NCBI GenBank assembly: GCA_020049615.1
Contig: JAIFKN010000166.1
Coordinates: 1-6,128 of the forward strand
Length of the DNA stretch: 6,128 nucleotides
Direction of reading: 5' to 3'
Source: a bacterium
GTDB taxonomy: Bacteria; Planctomycetota; UBA11346
Below, piece by piece: positions 6,098-6,128 of the stretch. Position numbers and translations under genes: made by a program. The notes under the pieces are model-generated. The model searched no databases and was not told where the DNA came from. It was given only the letters and a program-made list of their open reading frames with translations. Positions within the stretch are counted from its first letter, which is position 1. Each line of letters starts with the position of its first letter.

Positions 6098-6128
6098 GCA
6101 GCATTGCACCAGGCTTCAGGCTTCAGGC
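6094..6128 (+). CDS. Start of the next gene of the permease operon (cut off by window end)
   Basis: An ATG overlaps the permease stop as ATGA, with GAGGG just upstream. The frame stays open to the window end and reads MSSIAPGFRLQ. Eleven codons cannot identify a product. From operon habits of FtsX-type permeases, an ATP-binding subunit, a second permease or a membrane-fusion partner is the likeliest candidate, but that is inference only. The codons run through the heptamer repeat at 6110-6128. Confidence 0.55.
   Translation, partial: MSSIAPGFRLQ
6110..6128 (+). repeat. Short tandem heptamer CAGGCTT, at least 2.7 copies
   Basis: CAGGCTT occurs twice head to tail (6110-6116, 6117-6123), followed by CAGGC at the window edge, so the true copy number is unknown. 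Seven is not a multiple of three, so any change in copy number would shift the frame of the gene starting at 6094. Confidence 0.6.

Noticed and set aside
5387..6109. A 240-codon open frame on the minus strand across the permease 3' end
   Set aside because: It is a shadow of the permease; its His/Asp/Gln-rich composition reflects antisense reading of the membrane helices.

Overview
This is a GC-rich window (about two-thirds G+C by eye) with strong third-position GC bias in its genes. The best guess for the source is a planctomycete or a relative in the PVC group (Planctomycetota/Lentisphaerota). The main reason is the central gene, a very large transmembrane Hanks-type Ser/Thr kinase. Its exported half carries modules that are commonly joined to kinases in those phyla: a lectin/glucanase-like sandwich, a helical repeat, DLSPL-type leucine-rich repeats and a C-type-lectin-like end. 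The taxonomic call is an inference from architecture; no marker gene is present.

Layout. (1) 1-522, + strand: the 3' end of a ygiQ-type radical SAM gene, cut off by the window edge. (2) 559-4203, - strand: the kinase gene, convergent with ygiQ across a 36-bp gap that holds no visible terminator. (3) 4204-4630: a 427-bp gap between divergent genes. It holds seven back-to-back hairpins (4257-4386) flanked by an 11-bp direct repeat, followed by a second, looser fold and then the leader of the next gene. (4) 4631-6097, + strand: an FtsX/MacB-type ABC transporter permease with an unusually helical, alanine-rich exported domain. (5) 6094-6128, + strand: the first codons of the next gene, overlapping the permease stop as ATGA, so at least a two-gene transport operon runs out of the window.

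How they may work together. The kinase stands alone on its strand. Its topology (cytosolic kinase, one membrane segment, about 850 residues outside) is that of a receptor, with the exported modules as candidate ligand-binding parts. The permease and the gene after it look like parts of an ABC system that moves or extracts something at the membrane. Both units read outward from the same hairpin-rich gap, so they could share regulation, but nothing in the sequence proves a functional link. The YgiQ fragment appears unrelated to either.

The points most worth a second look are the five-module kinase with its degenerate lectin-like tail, the Lys-to-Asn change in the kinase catalytic loop (HRDINPAN), and the hairpin array with its flanking direct repeats, which looks like a small non-autonomous palindromic element.
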